DNA from: Qipengyuania aurantiaca | Lineage (GTDB): Bacteria > Pseudomonadota > Alphaproteobacteria > Sphingomonadales > Sphingomonadaceae | Reading direction: 5' to 3' | Assembly: GCF_019711375.1 (NCBI RefSeq) | Contig: NZ_CP081295.1 | Location: 2,025,501 to 2,089,500, forward strand | Length of the DNA: 64,000 nucleotides | Shown: positions 44,883 to 53,882 of the stretch, piece after piece | Position numbering within the stretch: the first letter of the stretch is position 1 | How the letters are laid out: every line of letters starts with the position of its first letter | Translations under genes and position numbers: made by a program | Notes under the pieces: model-generated | The model's input: only the letters and a program-made list of their open reading frames with translations | What the model was told of the DNA's origin: nothing | Databases searched by the model: none

Positions 44883-45320
44883 ATGAAAGCGAACGACCTC
44901 CTTCCCATCGGCAATATCGCGCGGCGGACCGGCCTCTCGGTCTCGGCAATCCGGTTCTACGAGGAGAAGGGGCTGGTCGAAGCCCACCGCACCGGCGGCA
45001 ACCAGCGGCGGTTCCTGCGCAGCGATATCCGGCGGCTGAGCTTTATCCTGATCGCGCAAAAGCTGGGACTGTCGTTGGCGGAGATCGAAGATGCGCTGGC
45101 GGGTCTGCCGCAAGGGCGTACTCCTACCGCCGCCGACTGGACGACAATCAGCAAGGAGGTCCGCCAACGCATCGACGCGCAGATCGCGGCGCTCGAAAAG
45201 GTGCGCGACGATCTCGACGGGTGCATCGGCTGTGGATGCCTGAGCCTGAAGAAATGCGCGCTCTACAACGCGGATGACCGCCATGGCCGCGACGGCGTGG
45301 GTCCGCGGGTCTTGCGCTGA
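44883..45320 (+). CDS. soxR: Redox-sensitive transcription activator SoxR
   Basis: 145 aa from ATG 44883. MerR-type winged helix (LPIGNIARRTGLSVSAIRFY) and a dimer helix. The iron-sulfur cluster motif is CIGCGCLSLKKC (C-x2-C-x-C-x5-C), exact for SoxR. It senses redox-active molecules and superoxide. There is no soxS; the matching box is in the divergent VOC promoter, as in bacteria outside the enterics. Confidence 0.95.
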   Translation: MKANDLLPIGNIARRTGLSVSAIRFYEEKGLVEAHRTGGNQRRFLRSDIRRLSFILIAQKLGLSLAEIEDALAGLPQGRTPTAADWTTISKEVRQRIDAQIAALEKVRDDLDGCIGCGCLSLKKCALYNADDRHGRDGVGPRVLR

Positions 45321-45373
45321 GTTGGTAGGCTGCGCATAGGCTGCCTGACCTCCCTGAAAACCGGATCGACCGC

Positions 45374-45946
45374 TTGAAACCCATCCCTTCTTCGCGCCTC
45401 TTCCTGTGGTTCGTGCTCGCCCTTCCGGCGCTGGCACTTGGTGGGCAATGGGCCTTCACGCCCGAAGCCTACGGCTATGGGCATGCCATCGCCGACAGCG
45501 GGGACTGGGCGGCGTGGTTGCTGATGGTGACGCTGGCGGTGACACCGGTCCGCCTGCTGTTTCGCAAGCGTCGCTGGGCGCAGTGGCTGATGCGGCACCG
45601 GCGCGACCTGGGGGTGGCGAGCTTTGCCTATGCTGCGATCCACACGGGCGTCTATATCTGGAAAAAGGGCGCGCTGGCCTGGAGCGGCGGCGAGCTGGGG
45701 CAGGACTTCATTCTTGCCGGGTGGCTGGCCTTCGCGCTGTTCGTGCCGCTTGCGGTGACCTCGAACGACGCCTCGATGCGGGCGCTCAAGCGGTCATGGA
45801 AGACGTTGCATCGGCTGGTCTATCCGGCCGCACTGCTGACCTTCCTGCACTGGATCTGGTCGGCCTTCGACCCGACCACGGCGTGGATCCACGCAGGGAT
45901 CCTCGCCGCGATCGAAGGTCTCAAGATCTGGCTCCAGCGCCGTTAG
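45374..45946 (+). CDS. MsrQ-like ferric-reductase-domain membrane protein
   Basis: 190 aa from a TTG at 45374, since no ATG or GTG precedes the conserved part. Six hydrophobic helices with haem-ligand His in RRDLGVASFAYAAIHTGVYI and WKTLHRLVYPAALLTFLHW, as in MsrQ/YedZ. MsrQ feeds electrons to the periplasmic methionine-sulfoxide reductase MsrP. No msrP lies beside it, so the partner is unproven. Confidence 0.82.
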   Translation: MKPIPSSRLFLWFVLALPALALGGQWAFTPEAYGYGHAIADSGDWAAWLLMVTLAVTPVRLLFRKRRWAQWLMRHRRDLGVASFAYAAIHTGVYIWKKGALAWSGGELGQDFILAGWLAFALFVPLAVTSNDASMRALKRSWKTLHRLVYPAALLTFLHWIWSAFDPTTAWIHAGILAAIEGLKIWLQRR

Positions 45947-46446
45947 AGCGTGACGTACTGGCGGAAGCGGGCAACCTCGGCTTCGTCGACATACTTGCCG
46001 ATTTCGCGGTCGAATTCGTCCATGTCCGCATAAGGGCGGTATTCCATGAACTCGTGCTCCATCTTCTCGGTCATGCCGGGGATGAGCTTGATATCGGCTT
46101 CGCTGGCGCTGTTGAGGTTCACCGGCACGAAGACCGTTTCGAGCACGGCGGCGGCTTCGTCGGCGCTCATGGTTTCCATCAGCTTGGCATTGAACGCGCT
46201 GACGCTGTCATAGGGCTGGCCTGCGACGATTGCGGCGGCGGCTTCGGCCCCGAGACCGGCGGCGGCAAGCTGTTCGGCCGTCGCGGTGCTGGCGTCGAGC
46301 ACGCCTTCGGTCGTCGCTTCGGCTTCCGCGGTATCGGTGGCTTCAGTTTCGGCGGTGGTGTCGGTCGCCTCTTCAGCCTCGCCCGAGCAGGCGGCGAGCG
46401 AGAGGGCGGTTCCGGCAAGGGCAGCGGCGACAATCAGTTTACGCAT
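45943..46446 (-). CDS. Lipoprotein with helix-hairpin-helix domain
   Basis: 167 aa. Lipobox LSLAACSG. An acidic Thr/Glu/Ala linker (about 22-48) precedes a ComEA-like region: VLDASTATAEQLAAAGLGAE and VNLNSASEADIKLIPGMTEK, two HhH-type units. In soluble proteins such units bind DNA; here the lipid anchor suggests a periplasmic role, maybe just protein binding. Overlaps the msrQ-like gene convergently by 4 bp. Confidence 0.83.
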   Translation of the reverse strand: MRKLIVAAALAGTALSLAACSGEAEEATDTTAETEATDTAEAEATTEGVLDASTATAEQLAAAGLGAEAAAAIVAGQPYDSVSAFNAKLMETMSADEAAAVLETVFVPVNLNSASEADIKLIPGMTEKMEHEFMEYRPYADMDEFDREIGKYVDEAEVARFRQYVTL

Positions 46447-46534
46447 GAAATATCCTCTTATTGCGAAGTATTCGCATTAGCAGTTATCGAGGCGATGGAA
46501 AGTGATTTCTCGACGAACGAACGGGAAGGGCGGA

Positions 46535-47062
46535 TCAATGCTCCGGTCCGAGCTCCGGATCGAGGTCGCGCGGGCGGGCGAAATGGACCAGCGTGCCGCA
46601 GCCTTCCTTCAGCTGCGACCAGTCGTCGATCTCGAGCTCGAACACGGCAAAAGCGGCGGTGGGGAACTTAACCTTGGCCTCGTCGAACAGGGCGTTCTCG
46701 TTGGCCGGGGCGACCAGTTCGAACAGCATGTCGCCAAGGCCCGGGTTGTGACCGGCGATCAGCAGCGTGTCCGCCTCGCCGCCCTGTTCGTGGATCACGT
46801 CGAAAATCGTGTCGGTGGAGGCGAGGTAGAGCGCCTCTTCCCACTCGATCTCCGCGCCGATGGCCGCTTCCTCCAGCGTGGTCTTCACGCGCTGCGCAGG
46901 GCTGGCGATCAGCTTGTCCCACTTCACCCCGTGATCGCGGATGTGGTCGCCGATCAGCGCGGCTCCCTTGCAGCCGCGCTTGTTGAGGCCCCGGTCGAAA
47001 TCGCGCTTGTCGCTCTGCCCCCAGTCGGACTTGGCGTGGCGCAATAATCCCAGGATCTTCAC
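46535..47062 (-). CDS. SixA-type histidine phosphatase
   Basis: 175 aa with a GTG start overlapping the helicase stop. Phosphohistidine fold: LGLLRHAKSDW with the nucleophile His, DFDRGLNKRG, ASPAQRVKTTLEEA and the second His in LLIAGHNPGLGDM. SixA removes phosphate from His of signalling proteins; some relatives act on small metabolites. Confidence 0.9.
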   Translation of the reverse strand: MKILGLLRHAKSDWGQSDKRDFDRGLNKRGCKGAALIGDHIRDHGVKWDKLIASPAQRVKTTLEEAAIGAEIEWEEALYLASTDTIFDVIHEQGGEADTLLIAGHNPGLGDMLFELVAPANENALFDEAKVKFPTAAFAVFELEIDDWSQLKEGCGTLVHFARPRDLDPELGPEH

Positions 47063-49809
47063 GATTCTTCGCTCTCCGCTTCGGCCGTGTCGGCGTGAGC
47101 GCTGTCTCCAACACCCTTCGCCACGCGCTGTAAAGCTTCCGCAAGCGTCAGGCGTATGACGGGCGTGCCCTCGGGGAAGGCGGAGAGGAGGCGGCTGGGG
47201 AAGGCGGGCGAAAGGACGACGAAGTGCCCGGCGTCGTCCTTGCTGCGGATCAGCCGCCCGAAAGCCTGCGCCAGCCGGGCGCGGATGATGCGGTCGTCAT
47301 AGCGCTGCGCGCCGCCCGCCGCCTCGGCTGCAGAGGCGCGGCGCGCGCGGTGGAGGATGGTGGGGCGCGGCCAGGGCACGCTTTCCATCACCACGCAGCG
47401 CAAAGAGCGCCCCGGCACGTCCACCCCGTCGCGCAGGGCATCGGTGCCGAGCAGGCTGGCGCGCGCATCGTCACGGAAGATGTCGGTAAGCGTGCCGGTG
47501 TCGATCGGATCGACATGCTGCGCGTAAAGCGGCAGGCCCGCGCGGGCGAGGCGGTCGGCGATCCGGCCATAGACCGCGCGCATGCGGCGGATCGCAGTGA
47601 AGAGGCCAAGCACGCCGCCCTCGCTCGCTTCGATCAGCCGCGCATAGGCTCCGGCCAGCGCGGGAATATCGCCGCGCTTGATGTCGGTGACGATCAGCAC
47701 CTCGGCGCGGCCTGCGTAATCGAACGGACTGTCGGCCTGTGTGGTCTTGGGCGCGAGTTCGAGATGCGGCGTACCGCTCTTGGCAATGGCGTGCTCCCAG
47801 TCGGGGCCGCTCTCGTCCCGGTCGGTCAGTGTGGCGCTCGTCAGCATGACGCCATGCGCGGGTTCGAGCACGACCTGCGCAAACGGTTTCATCGGGTCGA
47901 GCCAGTGGCGATAGAGCCCGACGTCGAACTCGCGCGCGTCGTTGCGGTCGACAGCCAGCCAGTCGACGAATTCGGGGTCCGCCGGTCCGCCAAGGCGGCC
48001 GAGTAGCGCCTCCCACGCCGCGATCAGGTCGATCCGCCAGCTCAGCGAATGGCGAGCGCCCTCGATACGCGCGCGGCCCTGTCCGTCGAGCCAGTCGGGC
48101 GCGTCTTCCATGATTGCCTCGAGCCGCCCGGCAAGCTTGAGCAGCGGCCTGCGGATCTGCGCCAGGGCCTGCGCTGCCGTGCTCGCCGCCTCGACCAGCT
48201 CGCCAGGAAGCTGCGCGGTTTCGGTCTCGATGCCGTAGCCCGCTTCCTGCCCGCTCTCGTCGCGCGCATAGGTGGTGGCGCGGACCTGCGCGAGCAAAGC
48301 CTCGAGTGGCCCCGAGGGCGCGCCTTCCGCCAACCGCCCGAGCCACCCTTCCGAGGGGAGCGCCTCGGCCGCCTCGACCGCGGCCTCCACCGCATCGCCG
48401 CCCGCCTCGTCATAACTCGCGACATCGGCCAGCCGCGCGGCCAGCCCGCGCCGACGGCCGCGCGAATTGCGCTCCGGCCCGATGATCCAGCGGCGAAGCT
48501 CGATCGCCTCCTGCCCCGTCAGCGCGGCGGAAAAGGTGCTGTCTGCGGCGTCGAAAACGTGGTGGCCCTCGTCGAACACGATGCGCGTGGGGCGGCTGGC
48601 AAGATCGCGTCCGCGCGCGGCGTTGACCATCACCAGAGCGTGGTTGGCGATGACGAGATCGGCCTGCGCGGCGTTACGCGCGCTGCGTTCGATGAAACAC
48701 TTTCGGTAATGCGGGCAGCCCGCATAGACGCATTCGCCGCGCTGGTCGGTCAGCGCCGCGATCCCACGCTTACGAAACAGCGTGCCGAGCCAGCCGGGCA
48801 GATCGCCCCCGATCATGTCCCCATCCTGCGTATAGGCGGCCCAGCGCGCCACCAGGTGCGCGAGGATCGCGGGACGCCCGGCAAAGCCGCCTTGCAGAGC
48901 GTCTTCGAGATTGAGGAGGCAAAGATAATTCTCGCGTCCCTTGCGCACCACCACAGGCGGCGAGCCATCGGGGCGCGTCGCAGGCCATGCGCGCGTGCTC
49001 TCGCGACGCAGCTGGCGCTGGAGGTTTTTTGTATAGGTGCTGACCCAGACCGTCCCGCCCGATTGCGCCGCCCATAGCGAGGCAGGCGCGAGATAACCCA
49101 AAGTCTTGCCGATCCCCGTCCCCGCCTGCGCAAGCAACACATGCGGGCGGCGCTGGCGATCACGCGGGGAGAAGATATGGCCCGCCCCGCGCGCGAACAG
49201 CCGCTGACCCTCGCGCCGTTCTGCACCTTCGCCGGTCAGCTGTTCGAGATGCGCCTCGATCTCCGGCTCCTCGATCAGGACCTGCGAGGGCTGCGGACGC
49301 TCGGGCGTCTCCTCCCACTCGGGCAGGCGCGTGAAGAGCCACTTTTCCGCCTTTTGCGGCTTGGCGACATGCGGGGCGAGGACGTTGGCCCAAGGCCAGC
49401 GCAGGCGGGCGAGCGACTGCAGGCTCGACCACGCGCCCTCGCGCTCGGCCCAGTCCTCGCTTTCGCAGGTCGCGACCAGCGCGCCTGCCGCCTGTTGCAG
49501 CAACAGCGGCACGCCCGCATCGTCCTCCGGTTCAGCCAGATCGAGCGCATGGGCGAGGCCCTTGGGCGTCGGTACGCAGAACTTTGCCGGATGAACGAAA
49601 GCGAACAGCTCCAGCAGGTCGAGCCCCGAAAGATCGGGATAGCCCAGCCGGCTCGCCACCAAGGGCGCGTTCATCAGCAGCAGCGGCGTATCGGCCGCCG
49701 CCATCACCGCCTCCCCCTTGGAGCACCCGCGCGTCGAACCATTGGCGTCGCGCAGCCAGGTACCGGCATGGCTGGCATGAAGCGCGGGAAGGGGGAGAGG
49801 CTGGCTCAC
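47059..49809 (-). CDS. DinG/XPD-like iron-sulfur DNA helicase
   Basis: 916 aa from a GTG at 49809 (a frame to 49830 adds only 7 residues). Superfamily 2 helicase. Walker A is AQAGTGIGKT (about 228-236) and the DEAH-type box is FDEGHHVFD. The Fe-S cluster Cys are ENYLCLLNLE, GECVYAGCPHYRKC, giving four Cys between motifs Ia and II. Late motifs: LTSATLTD, LLGTDALRDGVDVPG and RARLAQAFGRLIRSKDD. The N-terminal 200 residues are an alphaproteobacterial extension. Likely unwinds DNA with repair intermediates or R-loops. Confidence 0.9.
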   Translation of the reverse strand: MSQPLPLPALHASHAGTWLRDANGSTRGCSKGEAVMAAADTPLLLMNAPLVASRLGYPDLSGLDLLELFAFVHPAKFCVPTPKGLAHALDLAEPEDDAGVPLLLQQAAGALVATCESEDWAEREGAWSSLQSLARLRWPWANVLAPHVAKPQKAEKWLFTRLPEWEETPERPQPSQVLIEEPEIEAHLEQLTGEGAERREGQRLFARGAGHIFSPRDRQRRPHVLLAQAGTGIGKTLGYLAPASLWAAQSGGTVWVSTYTKNLQRQLRRESTRAWPATRPDGSPPVVVRKGRENYLCLLNLEDALQGGFAGRPAILAHLVARWAAYTQDGDMIGGDLPGWLGTLFRKRGIAALTDQRGECVYAGCPHYRKCFIERSARNAAQADLVIANHALVMVNAARGRDLASRPTRIVFDEGHHVFDAADSTFSAALTGQEAIELRRWIIGPERNSRGRRRGLAARLADVASYDEAGGDAVEAAVEAAEALPSEGWLGRLAEGAPSGPLEALLAQVRATTYARDESGQEAGYGIETETAQLPGELVEAASTAAQALAQIRRPLLKLAGRLEAIMEDAPDWLDGQGRARIEGARHSLSWRIDLIAAWEALLGRLGGPADPEFVDWLAVDRNDAREFDVGLYRHWLDPMKPFAQVVLEPAHGVMLTSATLTDRDESGPDWEHAIAKSGTPHLELAPKTTQADSPFDYAGRAEVLIVTDIKRGDIPALAGAYARLIEASEGGVLGLFTAIRRMRAVYGRIADRLARAGLPLYAQHVDPIDTGTLTDIFRDDARASLLGTDALRDGVDVPGRSLRCVVMESVPWPRPTILHRARRASAAEAAGGAQRYDDRIIRARLAQAFGRLIRSKDDAGHFVVLSPAFPSRLLSAFPEGTPVIRLTLAEALQRVAKGVGDSAHADTAEAESEES

Positions 49810-50070
49810 CCCTCCGGCGTTAGAACACAAAAGGAACGCGGGGCAAGCGGCGTGGGCGAGTTATTTATCGGTCTTCGGCGGTATCTTGGAAACGAGGAGT
49901 TGGGCCGTAACCTCCGCTTTCGGGTGAGAGCGCACGAGCGAGTTGTGGCTTCGATATGCGAAAGCGGCCTTTTGCGCGAATACGAAGCCGGGGCTGTTAC
50001 GGATCCCGCCGAAGCACCCGACCGGAACGAAAAATGCCAATCTTCATTAGGGATTTGAAGGGAATAGCGC

Positions 50071-51384
50071 ATGAAAACAGCCCTGGTTTCAGCTGCGACT
50101 GTGGCGCTGTCGGCGTCGGTCGCCTCGGCCCAGCCTGAAGGACCTCCGCCAACGCCGCCCGAGCTTAGCGAGGAAGCCGTCGCGAAGGGAAGGTCATCCG
50201 ATATTTCGCGCGCTTACGCAGAAGCCTTCGGGGTCAATTCGGGAGAAGCCAGAGACAGACTGGCTGCACAAGACAGAGCCGTCGTCTACGCAGAAGAGCT
50301 CTTGCGCTCCGAACCATTGGGTTTTGTGGATCTTGAAATTGAGCACGAACCCAATTTCAAGATCGTGATCTATTACAACAAATCGATCGACCGGCAAAAG
50401 CTGACCAGTGCTGCGCCAGTCGAATTGCGGCGCTTTCTGGTGTTCAATCCTATCAACAAATCCAGGGAGGAAATCCGGACTGACCGGCAGGTTGTTTCGC
50501 AGGCTCTGACGGCCGCTGGGCTGCAGTACGGTCTCGAATTCTCCCTGCGGAAAGGCGAATTTTTCCTGGAGATACCGGCCAACGCCGATGAAGAGCGGTA
50601 TCGCGCCGTGCTGCCGGAACTGACGCGAGCCACTATCAGCATCGTGCGAGGGGCCACCAGCGTCGATGCAGCCGGACTTTATGGCGGGTATTGGTTCGAG
50701 GCCGAATTCTACTGCACCGCCGGGTGGCCCGTTCGCAACTCTGCCGGCACGGAGGGGCTTCTCACCGCCGGCCATTGTGGCCCTCCCTATGAGATGAATT
50801 TCTCATGGAACAGCGAGCGTCCGATCCTGGCACCGGCATGGGCACGTAAGGACGAATTGCGCGGTTACCAAACACTAGACCATGCCATGTATCCATTGGG
50901 GCGGCACACGACGACGCGGGTCATAAATATCGAGAACAACAGGGTTTATCGCGGCGAAACGAATACCGTCCCGGGCATTGTTACGGCATTCTACGAGATC
51001 GCCAGTCCGCGCCAGCCGGCTCGCGGCCAATATCTCTGCAAGATGGGTTCGACGACGGGGCTAACCTGCGGCATTGTTGCCGACCTCAATTTCAATGGCG
51101 ACGGGCAATGGAATGTCGTCAAGGTTAGCCAATCCGCGCAAAGGCATATTGCCGAAGGCGGGGATAGCGGCGGCCCCGTTTTTTCGTGGAGTTCAGATGG
51201 CTCGATGGTGCATCCGATCGGTATCATGAAGCGTACCGCACGCGTGAATGACCAAGTTTGCCGGAACAGCAGCACCACAGCTTCGAACAACACGACGTGC
51301 TATTTCACGTTTATCCCGCTTACGACAATCCGTGCTTACGACCCCTTTCAGGTCAATACGGTAGACGGGTTTCGTTCGCCATGA
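50071..51384 (+). CDS. Secreted S1-family serine protease (alpha-lytic-like)
   Basis: 437 aa. Signal peptide ends VASAQP, then a propeptide of about 165 residues (SRAYAEAFGVNSGEARDRL onward) and the protease domain. The triad is His235 in LLTAGHCGPP, Asp270 in TLDHAMYPLG and Ser366 in AEGGDSGGPVF. Cys pairs such as TAGHC/YCTAG and LCKMGSTTGLTC fit disulfides. The base composition is visibly lower in GC than the neighbours, so transfer is likely. It couples by ATGA overlap to the lipoprotein. Confidence 0.9.
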   Translation: MKTALVSAATVALSASVASAQPEGPPPTPPELSEEAVAKGRSSDISRAYAEAFGVNSGEARDRLAAQDRAVVYAEELLRSEPLGFVDLEIEHEPNFKIVIYYNKSIDRQKLTSAAPVELRRFLVFNPINKSREEIRTDRQVVSQALTAAGLQYGLEFSLRKGEFFLEIPANADEERYRAVLPELTRATISIVRGATSVDAAGLYGGYWFEAEFYCTAGWPVRNSAGTEGLLTAGHCGPPYEMNFSWNSERPILAPAWARKDELRGYQTLDHAMYPLGRHTTTRVINIENNRVYRGETNTVPGIVTAFYEIASPRQPARGQYLCKMGSTTGLTCGIVADLNFNGDGQWNVVKVSQSAQRHIAEGGDSGGPVFSWSSDGSMVHPIGIMKRTARVNDQVCRNSSTTASNNTTCYFTFIPLTTIRAYDPFQVNTVDGFRSP

Positions 51385-51815
51385 GGCCTGTCGTTCCCGT
51401 TTCAGCGCTATCGCTTGCTCTCGCGATATCCCTTTCTGCCTGTACGCAGCCGGGCACCGGAGCTGCGCAAACTCCAGTTCCGGTCATGGCCGATTACGAT
51501 CAATCTTTCGATGCTATCGCCTTCTCGGGAACACTGCGACGTAACGAAGAGTGCATCGTTCTGATCGGATCGGACGGAACGCGGTATGTGCCGGTTTTTC
51601 GTACGACGGCAGACGCGACCGAATTGGCCCGCAGGTTCGATTTGGCCGGCGGTGAGAGGGTTACGGTCAATGGGATGAACCGGTTTCCAAGCGATGGACC
51701 CGGTGCCGAAAAATTTCGCCCCTGGGCAGAGTGCGGGGGTCACTTTTTTACGTATGGCGGTATCGATCGCGAATGGAGCAAACCTCCCCGCCCCGTTAAC
51801 GCGCCGGAAGGATAA
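51381..51815 (+). CDS. Small lipoprotein next to the S1 protease
   Basis: 144 aa. Lipobox LAISLSAC. The mature part (YDQSFDAIAFSGTLRRNEEC, GERVTVNGMNRFPSDGP, ECGGHFFTYGGID) is beta-rich with two Cys. Family unknown. Its overlap with the protease suggests shared regulation, perhaps as an inhibitor or anchor; inference only. Confidence 0.75.
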   Translation: MRPVVPVSALSLALAISLSACTQPGTGAAQTPVPVMADYDQSFDAIAFSGTLRRNEECIVLIGSDGTRYVPVFRTTADATELARRFDLAGGERVTVNGMNRFPSDGPGAEKFRPWAECGGHFFTYGGIDREWSKPPRPVNAPEG

Positions 51816-52231
51816 GGTTCGAGGTTTTGCGCTCCTGTAACAGGTGGCGGGTGGTGAAGCTTCGTTGGTTAGGGCGGGAACGAAACCCTCTTCTTTCTTG
51901 GGCCTATTTCAGTTCGCTCGACTGGCCGGGCTTGGGCAGTACGCGGGTCAAGATGATTGGCCGAAGTCGAGGCTTGGGTCCGGTATTCGCCATTCAGCTG
52001 ATCTGGCGTTGTCTGTCCTACTTCGGATCGGCTGATTAATGACATCTCATGACTATCGCTGAAATTCCTCTCTTTTATCCTCACTCTTGCCGCCCCATCG
52101 ACTTACGGAATTTTCGTTCTCAAGACCGTGCTCCATGCGCTCCATCCTGTCGGGCCCGCCGCCTGCCGTTCCAACCGGTGTCCAACACTTCGCACTTGCG
52201 AAATGGGCGCGCAGGCGCAAAGGCGGTGGCC
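51816..52231. other. Long intergenic region without a gene
   Basis: 416 bp between the lipoprotein and lysS. No convincing frame, tRNA or known riboswitch was seen. Near its end is a 14-bp inverted repeat, TTCGCA-CT-TGCGAA (52189-52202), 30 bp before lysS. The left part shares the lower GC of the protease island, so it may be a remnant of an insertion. Confidence 0.5.
52189..52202. repeat. Short palindrome upstream of lysS
   Basis: TTCGCACTTGCGAA, 6-bp perfect arms with a 2-bp spacer. It could be an operator or the base of an mRNA hairpin near the ribosome site of lysS. Its significance cannot be shown from one copy. Confidence 0.4.
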
Positions 52232-53860
52232 ATGAGCATGAACGATCTGATCACCGCCGCACGTGTGTCCAAGGCCTGGCCCTTCCAGGAGGCGCAGCGG
52301 CTGCTCAAACGCTATCCCGATGGCGCGAAGCCCGACGGCAGCCCGGTGCTGTTCGAGACCGGCTATGGCCCCAGCGGCCTGCCGCATATCGGCACCTTCC
52401 AGGAGGTGCTGCGCACCACGCTCGTGCGCCGCGCGTTCGAGGCGATGATCGGGGCGAAGCCGGAAGACGGCAAGACGCGCCTCGTCGCCTTCTCCGACGA
52501 CATGGACGGCCTGCGCAAGGTGCCCGACAACGTGCCCAACCAGGCGCTGCTCGAGGCGAACCTGCACCTGCCGCTCTCCCGCGTGCCAGACCCGTTCGAG
52601 AAGGGGCACGAGAGCTTCGCGGCGCATAACAACGCCATGCTGCGCGCCTTCCTCGACCGCTTCGGATTCCAGTACGAATTCGTCGCCGCGAGCGACATGT
52701 ACAATTCGGGCCGTTTCGACGAGGCGCTGCGCCAGGTCCTGCGCAAGAACCAGGACATCCTCGACATCATGCTGCCCACTCTGCGCGAGGAGCGGCGCAA
52801 GACCTATTCGCCGATCCTGCCGATCTCGCCCACCACGGGCCGCGTGCTGCAGGTGCCGGTGGAGGTCGTCGATGCCGAAGCCGGCACGATCCGCTTCACC
52901 GACGAGGATGGCACGCAGGTCGAGCAGTCCGCGCTCGGCGGCATGAGCAAGCTGCAGTGGAAGGTCGACTGGGCGATGCGCTGGTACGCGCTCGGCGTCG
53001 ATTACGAGATGTACGGCAAGGACCTGACCGACAGCGGCGTGCAGTCGGGCAAGATCGTCAAGGTGCTGGGCGGCCGCAAGCCCGAAGGCCTGATCTACGA
53101 GATGTTCCTCGACCAGAACGGCGAGAAGATCTCCAAGTCCAAGGGCAACGGCCTCTCGATCGAGGAATGGCTGCAATACGGCAGCGAGGAGAGCCTCGGC
53201 TTCTACATCTTCCCCAATCCCAAGAGCGCCAAGCAACTGCACGTCGGGGTGATCCCGCGCGCTGTGGACGATTACTGGCAATTCCGCGAACGGCTGGAGG
53301 AGCAGGAGCTCGACAAGCAGCTCGGCAATCCCGTGTGGCACCTGGCGCGCGCCAACGGCGGGTTCGAGGGGGCCGAGGCGCCGGGCGCGGGCGACAGCCT
53401 GCCGGTGACCTATGGCCTGCTACTCAACCTCGCCAGCGTACTGGGCGCCGAAGCGAGCGAAGAGGCGCTGCGCGACTATCTCGCCAGCTACATCGGCAGC
53501 GACGAGATCACGCCCGAACTCGACGTGCTGATCGGCACCGCGGTCGCCTATACGCGCGACTACATCGTGCCGACCCTGTCAAAGCGCGCGCCGACGGCAA
53601 ACGAGGTGGAGGCGCTGAAGGCGCTCGACGCCTATCTCGCCAAGGCGCCGGCGGACACCAGCGCCGAGGATTTGCAGACCGAAGTCTACGAAATCGGCAA
53701 GCGCGAGGAATACGGCTTTGCATCCCTGCGGGACTGGTTCAAGGCGCTTTACCAGACCCTGCTCGGCAGCGATCAGGGGCCGCGCATGGGCAGCTTCATC
53801 GCGCTCTACGGGGTGGAAAACAGCCGCAAGCTGATCGCCGAGGCGCTGGCCAAAGCCTGA
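52232..53860 (+). CDS. lysS: Class I lysyl-tRNA synthetase
   Basis: 542 aa from ATG 52232 (ATG 52238 is also possible). The archaeal-type class I enzyme used by alphaproteobacteria in place of the class II form. HIGH motif is GPSGLPHIGTFQEV; the KMSKS motif is GEKISKSKGNGLS. The core (AASDMYNSGRFDEALRQVL, MRWYALGVDYEMYGKDLTDS) is unmistakable. Complete, with a helical anticodon-binding C-terminus. Confidence 0.97.
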   Translation: MSMNDLITAARVSKAWPFQEAQRLLKRYPDGAKPDGSPVLFETGYGPSGLPHIGTFQEVLRTTLVRRAFEAMIGAKPEDGKTRLVAFSDDMDGLRKVPDNVPNQALLEANLHLPLSRVPDPFEKGHESFAAHNNAMLRAFLDRFGFQYEFVAASDMYNSGRFDEALRQVLRKNQDILDIMLPTLREERRKTYSPILPISPTTGRVLQVPVEVVDAEAGTIRFTDEDGTQVEQSALGGMSKLQWKVDWAMRWYALGVDYEMYGKDLTDSGVQSGKIVKVLGGRKPEGLIYEMFLDQNGEKISKSKGNGLSIEEWLQYGSEESLGFYIFPNPKSAKQLHVGVIPRAVDDYWQFRERLEEQELDKQLGNPVWHLARANGGFEGAEAPGAGDSLPVTYGLLLNLASVLGAEASEEALRDYLASYIGSDEITPELDVLIGTAVAYTRDYIVPTLSKRAPTANEVEALKALDAYLAKAPADTSAEDLQTEVYEIGKREEYGFASLRDWFKALYQTLLGSDQGPRMGSFIALYGVENSRKLIAEALAKA

Positions 53861-53882
53861 CTGCGCGGCCTGTGGGGTCGGG

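Noticed and set aside
49806..50072. 88-aa minus-strand frame upstream of the helicase
   Set aside because: Arg/Ser-rich with no start signal; the helicase GTG start and the protease promoter region occupy this gap.
51816..52231. Possible T-box or other riboswitch before lysS
   Set aside because: No T-box core or specifier loop was found and this control is not expected for class I LysRS in alphaproteobacteria.
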